Assembly: GCA_036490475.1 (NCBI GenBank)
Contig: DASXDT010000006.1
Coordinates: 744,001-808,000 of the forward strand
Reading direction: 5' to 3'
Origin: Candidatus Tumulicola sp.
Lineage (GTDB): Bacteria; Vulcanimicrobiota; Vulcanimicrobiia; Vulcanimicrobiales; Vulcanimicrobiaceae
DNA length: 64,000 nucleotides
Shown: positions 61,586 through 64,000 of the stretch, one piece after another
Layout: each line of letters opens with the position of its first letter
Numbering within the stretch: position 1 is the stretch's first letter
Translations under genes and position numbers: made by a program
Notes under the pieces: model-generated
What the model was told of the DNA's origin: nothing
The model's database searches: none
What the model saw: only the letters and a program-made list of their open reading frames with translations

Positions 61586-62266
61586 TTAGCGAAGCCGTAC
61601 CGGCCGCGAGAGTTCCGAGTTGTCGATCACGATCGAGGCTCGCTCTTGCGGCCGGCATTCGTTGAGATAGCGTGTTTCACCGACGACGTACCGCCGATTA
61701 GACGGGTCGGCCGCTCCGCGTGCCGATCCGTCGCGCAGCGCGCAACGTTCGATCGCGACTTCGAACGAAACCGCGAGAAAGATCGATACGTCCCAATATT
61801 GACGTAGTTCGTCTCGATTGAGAAATAAGCCGTCGACGATAAGAATCGTGCCGTCGTATGCGCGCAGCCGGTCGCTCTCGATCGGCGAATCGAGCTCGCA
61901 ATCGAATATCGCGGTCCGGTACCGTCGCGATCCACCGGGCTGCAGCGGATCGAGGAGTTCGCGTCTTAGGCCCTCGTAATCGTACGATTCTACATAGTGG
62001 CCGTCGGGCGAATCGCGGCCCAGCCGGTAGCGCTGCGCCTTCGGCCGGTGAAAGTCGTCCACACTTGCGCGAACTATAACGCGCCCGCCCGATTGCAATT
62101 GCACTGCCAACTCGTGGGCAAAGGTCGATTTGCCGGCACCGGATATGCCGTCGATGGCGACGCGCACGATCGGTTCGACCCGCGCCAGCACGATATCGGC
62201 CACGGATGCGATCAGTCGCCGCCGTTCGACGCTAATTGCGGTCGTCACGAATGGGGTCTCACCCAT
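61586..62266 (-). CDS. Uridine-kinase-like P-loop kinase
   Basis: 226 aa from ATG 62266; ATG 62287 is also open. Walker A is VAIDGISGAGKST (P-loop near residues 41-48), followed by SVDDFHRPKAQRY and the LIVDGLFLNRDELR segment, as in uridine kinase/phosphoribulokinase-type P-loop proteins. It probably phosphorylates a nucleoside or sugar-like compound. The gene converges on kamA and starts within 20 bp of a divergent membrane-protein gene, with no clear ribosome-binding site for either. Confidence 0.78.
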   Translation of the reverse strand: MGETPFVTTAISVERRRLIASVADIVLARVEPIVRVAIDGISGAGKSTFAHELAVQLQSGGRVIVRASVDDFHRPKAQRYRLGRDSPDGHYVESYDYEGLRRELLDPLQPGGSRRYRTAIFDCELDSPIESDRLRAYDGTILIVDGLFLNRDELRQYWDVSIFLAVSFEVAIERCALRDGSARGAADPSNRRYVVGETRYLNECRPQERASIVIDNSELSRPVRLR

Positions 62267-62285
62267 GCATGCTGAATACGCGGGC

Positions 62286-62870
62286 ATGGATGAGAAACGC
62301 TTTCGAGTCGATCTCTACATCGCCTCACTAGCACTGATATTCAGCGGATTGGCCGCCGCGGCCGCGGCCTACCAGACCTACGTCATCCGGCAACAGTTTA
62401 GCGCGACCGTATGGCCGTACTTGACCTTTATTAGCTCGACGTCGGGCAAAGGATGGTTCGAACTCGACCTCAACAACGCCGGAATCGGGCCCGCGCTCAT
62501 TCGTACGGCCGTTATCTCTCGCGACGGCAAACCGGTGAAAGAAGGCCTCGGACCGACTTCGCTAACCGCGTTGGGAACGGCGATCGCTCCCGAACGCGCG
62601 GAGGCCAGCGGGGACGAGGCGCGCGCGAACTCGCACATTCATAACGACCTAACCGTCACCTCGCTCACTCGCGGCGACGTGATCCCGGCCGGCAGCAGAA
62701 TCCAACTCATCCGCATCGTTGGATCGTTCCTGACGAAGCGCGTGGTTGCCGACGCACATCACATCGATATCTCTGTGTGCTACTGTTCGCTGCTCGGTGA
62801 TTGCTGGACGAAGCGCTTATGGGATCCGGCGGCCGAACCGCATTCTATTCGGGCCTGCCCGACTACGTAG
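62286..62870 (+). CDS. Single-pass membrane protein of unknown function
   Basis: 194 aa from ATG 62286; a second in-frame ATG lies at 62265. One N-terminal membrane helix (LYIASLALIFSGLAAAAAAY) is followed by a soluble beta-rich domain (FELDLNNAGIGPALIRTAVI). This layout is common in small conserved bacterial proteins of unknown role. Its last 8 nt overlap the convergent P450 gene. Confidence 0.65.
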   Translation: MDEKRFRVDLYIASLALIFSGLAAAAAAYQTYVIRQQFSATVWPYLTFISSTSGKGWFELDLNNAGIGPALIRTAVISRDGKPVKEGLGPTSLTALGTAIAPERAEASGDEARANSHIHNDLTVTSLTRGDVIPAGSRIQLIRIVGSFLTKRVVADAHHIDISVCYCSLLGDCWTKRLWDPAAEPHSIRACPTT

Positions 62871-64000
62871 TTACTGCAGACGTGGTACGAACGCGTTCGA
62901 CGGCGCGCATCTCGACCGCACCGCCCGGGCGTAACGTCACCAACGGCGCTATTTTTACCGGTTCGCTCGAATCGCGCACGAACGAATAGTTGCGGCCTAC
63001 CGCTTCGAGTACGACGGCCGCTTCCGACAATGCAAACTCGGTGCCGATGCATTGCCGCGCGCCCGCGCCAAACGGCAGGTATGCGAACGGCGGCGCGTCC
63101 CAATCGATCCAGCGATCCGGGTCGAAGCGCAACGGATCGCGATACAACGACGGTAGGCGATGCAAGAAGAGCGGAGCAAACAGCACCGTCGTCCCCTTCG
63201 CTATGCGATACCCGCCGGTCAGCTCGACGTCTTCGAACGGTTCCCGGCCGATCACCCAAGCCGGCGGATAAAGCCGTAGACTTTCGCGGATAACGCGTTC
63301 CACGTACCCGCGGTCGCCGCGCGCCACCGCTTCGCCGAAGCGCCCATCGACGTCGGGATTTTGCGCTAAGAGATACAGCGTCCACGTCAGCAGGTTGGCG
63401 GTCGTTTCGTGTCCGGCTGTAAACAGCGTCATCACTTCGTCGCGAATCTGACGGTCGTCCGGACGATACCCGCTTTCAGCGTCGCGCGCATCCAACAGCA
63501 TCGAAAGCGCGTCATCGCCCGCATCGCTGGGCCGCTCGCGCCGGCGCGCGATGATTCCGTAAATGATATCGTCGAGCGTGCGTTCGGCCCGCTCGAACCG
63601 CTTCGTCGAAGGCAAAGGCAGTCGACGACGCAGCTGACCGAACGGCATCAACACGTACGGAAATTCTTGCATCATGTCGTGCAGCGCAGCACTCACCCGC
63701 TGGGTCGAATCGCTTTCGTCGCTACCGAAGAGCGTGGTCGAGGCGATCCGCAACGTCAACGCCGTTATCGATGCATGCACGTCGAACATCTTACCGGGTT
63801 CGATCGATGCTGCAAAATCGTCGGCCGCCTCGTGCATCATCTCGACGTAACGCGCGACACGAGCTCGGTGAAATGCCGGCTGCACGATGCGCCGCATCTG
63901 CCGGTGCAGCGGCTCTTCGCTCGTCAACAATCCGTCGCCGAGCAGATAGCGCAACATGCGCGTGCCCATCGACTTGCCGAACGAGTGCTGCTGGGTTACC
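62863..64000 (-). CDS. Cytochrome P450, 5' end outside the window
   Basis: The frame is open to the right edge; about 379 residues are visible and the first part is missing. The I-helix AGHETT, K-helix ExxR (ESLRLYPP) and haem-ligand loop FGAGARQCIG with its Cys are all present. It is a monooxygenase of the bacterial class, close to CYP102/CYP4-like fatty-acid or terpene hydroxylases by general style only. The substrate is unknown. Confidence 0.92.
   Translation of the reverse strand, partial: VTQQHSFGKSMGTRMLRYLLGDGLLTSEEPLHRQMRRIVQPAFHRARVARYVEMMHEAADDFAASIEPGKMFDVHASITALTLRIASTTLFGSDESDSTQRVSAALHDMMQEFPYVLMPFGQLRRRLPLPSTKRFERAERTLDDIIYGIIARRRERPSDAGDDALSMLLDARDAESGYRPDDRQIRDEVMTLFTAGHETTANLLTWTLYLLAQNPDVDGRFGEAVARGDRGYVERVIRESLRLYPPAWVIGREPFEDVELTGGYRIAKGTTVLFAPLFLHRLPSLYRDPLRFDPDRWIDWDAPPFAYLPFGAGARQCIGTEFALSEAAVVLEAVGRNYSFVRDSSEPVKIAPLVTLRPGGAVEMRAVERVRTTSAVTT

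Overview
The window reads as chromosome of a high-GC diderm bacterium. It has LPS-export genes (a LptF/LptG-type permease, LptD, a LptC-like protein), an apolipoprotein N-acyltransferase, several lipobox proteins and an AcrB-type RND pump. The beta-propeller lipoproteins, a four-domain S1 and very frequent 4-base GTGA/ATGA gene overlaps would fit a lineage such as Candidatus Eremiobacterota (WPS-2). That placement is inference from protein style; no rRNA is present to confirm it.

There are two parts. From base 1 to about 22.45 kb the DNA is visibly less GC-rich (near 50% by eye) and has long gaps, broken genes and accessory functions. Its right-hand edge is a Tn7-like transposition module transcribed leftward, tnsA - tniA (tnsB) - tniB (tnsC) - tniQ, with an apparent element end between tnsA and an aldo/keto reductase gene. 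Everything to the left can be cargo: an HD-phosphohydrolase/phosphoribosyltransferase fusion with a small partner and a divergent XRE regulator whose start lies under a nested 30-bp palindrome; tandem duplicated beta-propeller lipoproteins with matching promoters and hairpins; decayed lipase, lipoprotein and antitoxin-like genes; a soluble SLT-type muramidase; a LuxR regulator; an HNH-type protein; and a DNA methyltransferase with a divergent small HTH protein and a palindromic operator. No cas genes or CRISPR array are visible and the left end was not found.

From about 22.47 kb on, the DNA is dense, GC-rich core genome. 23.5-28.8 kb is a leftward cluster of secreted proteins and lipoproteins plus a retropepsin/PDZ protein. 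29.0-36.6 kb is the envelope region: lytic transglycosylase, LptF/G, LptD, Lnt and LptC-like protein, interrupted by a leftward lipoprotein-metallothionein pair. 36.6-37.2 kb holds two KGG-repeat stress proteins. 37.3-45.4 kb is one leftward overlapping operon: MG-domain protein, polA, DUF192, mutM, rpsA, coaE. 45.5-51.2 kb runs rightward: zinc-ribbon protein, secreted protein, FAH-family hydrolase, DUF4267, and the transhydrogenase operon pntAA-pntAB-pntB. 51.2-58.7 kb is leftward: a peptide-binding lipoprotein translationally coupled to an RND pump, a DUF1398 protein and two tandem esterases. 58.7-61.6 kb is an lrp-kdd-kamA lysine-degradation operon, followed by a P-loop kinase, a small membrane protein and a cytochrome P450 that runs off the right edge.

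The main candidate for an undescribed system is the regulated HD-PRTase cassette in the first cargo slot of the Tn7-like element. A second theme is that several core genes (rpsA clearly, two others possibly) lack ATG/GTG/TTG at the position where the protein appears to begin.
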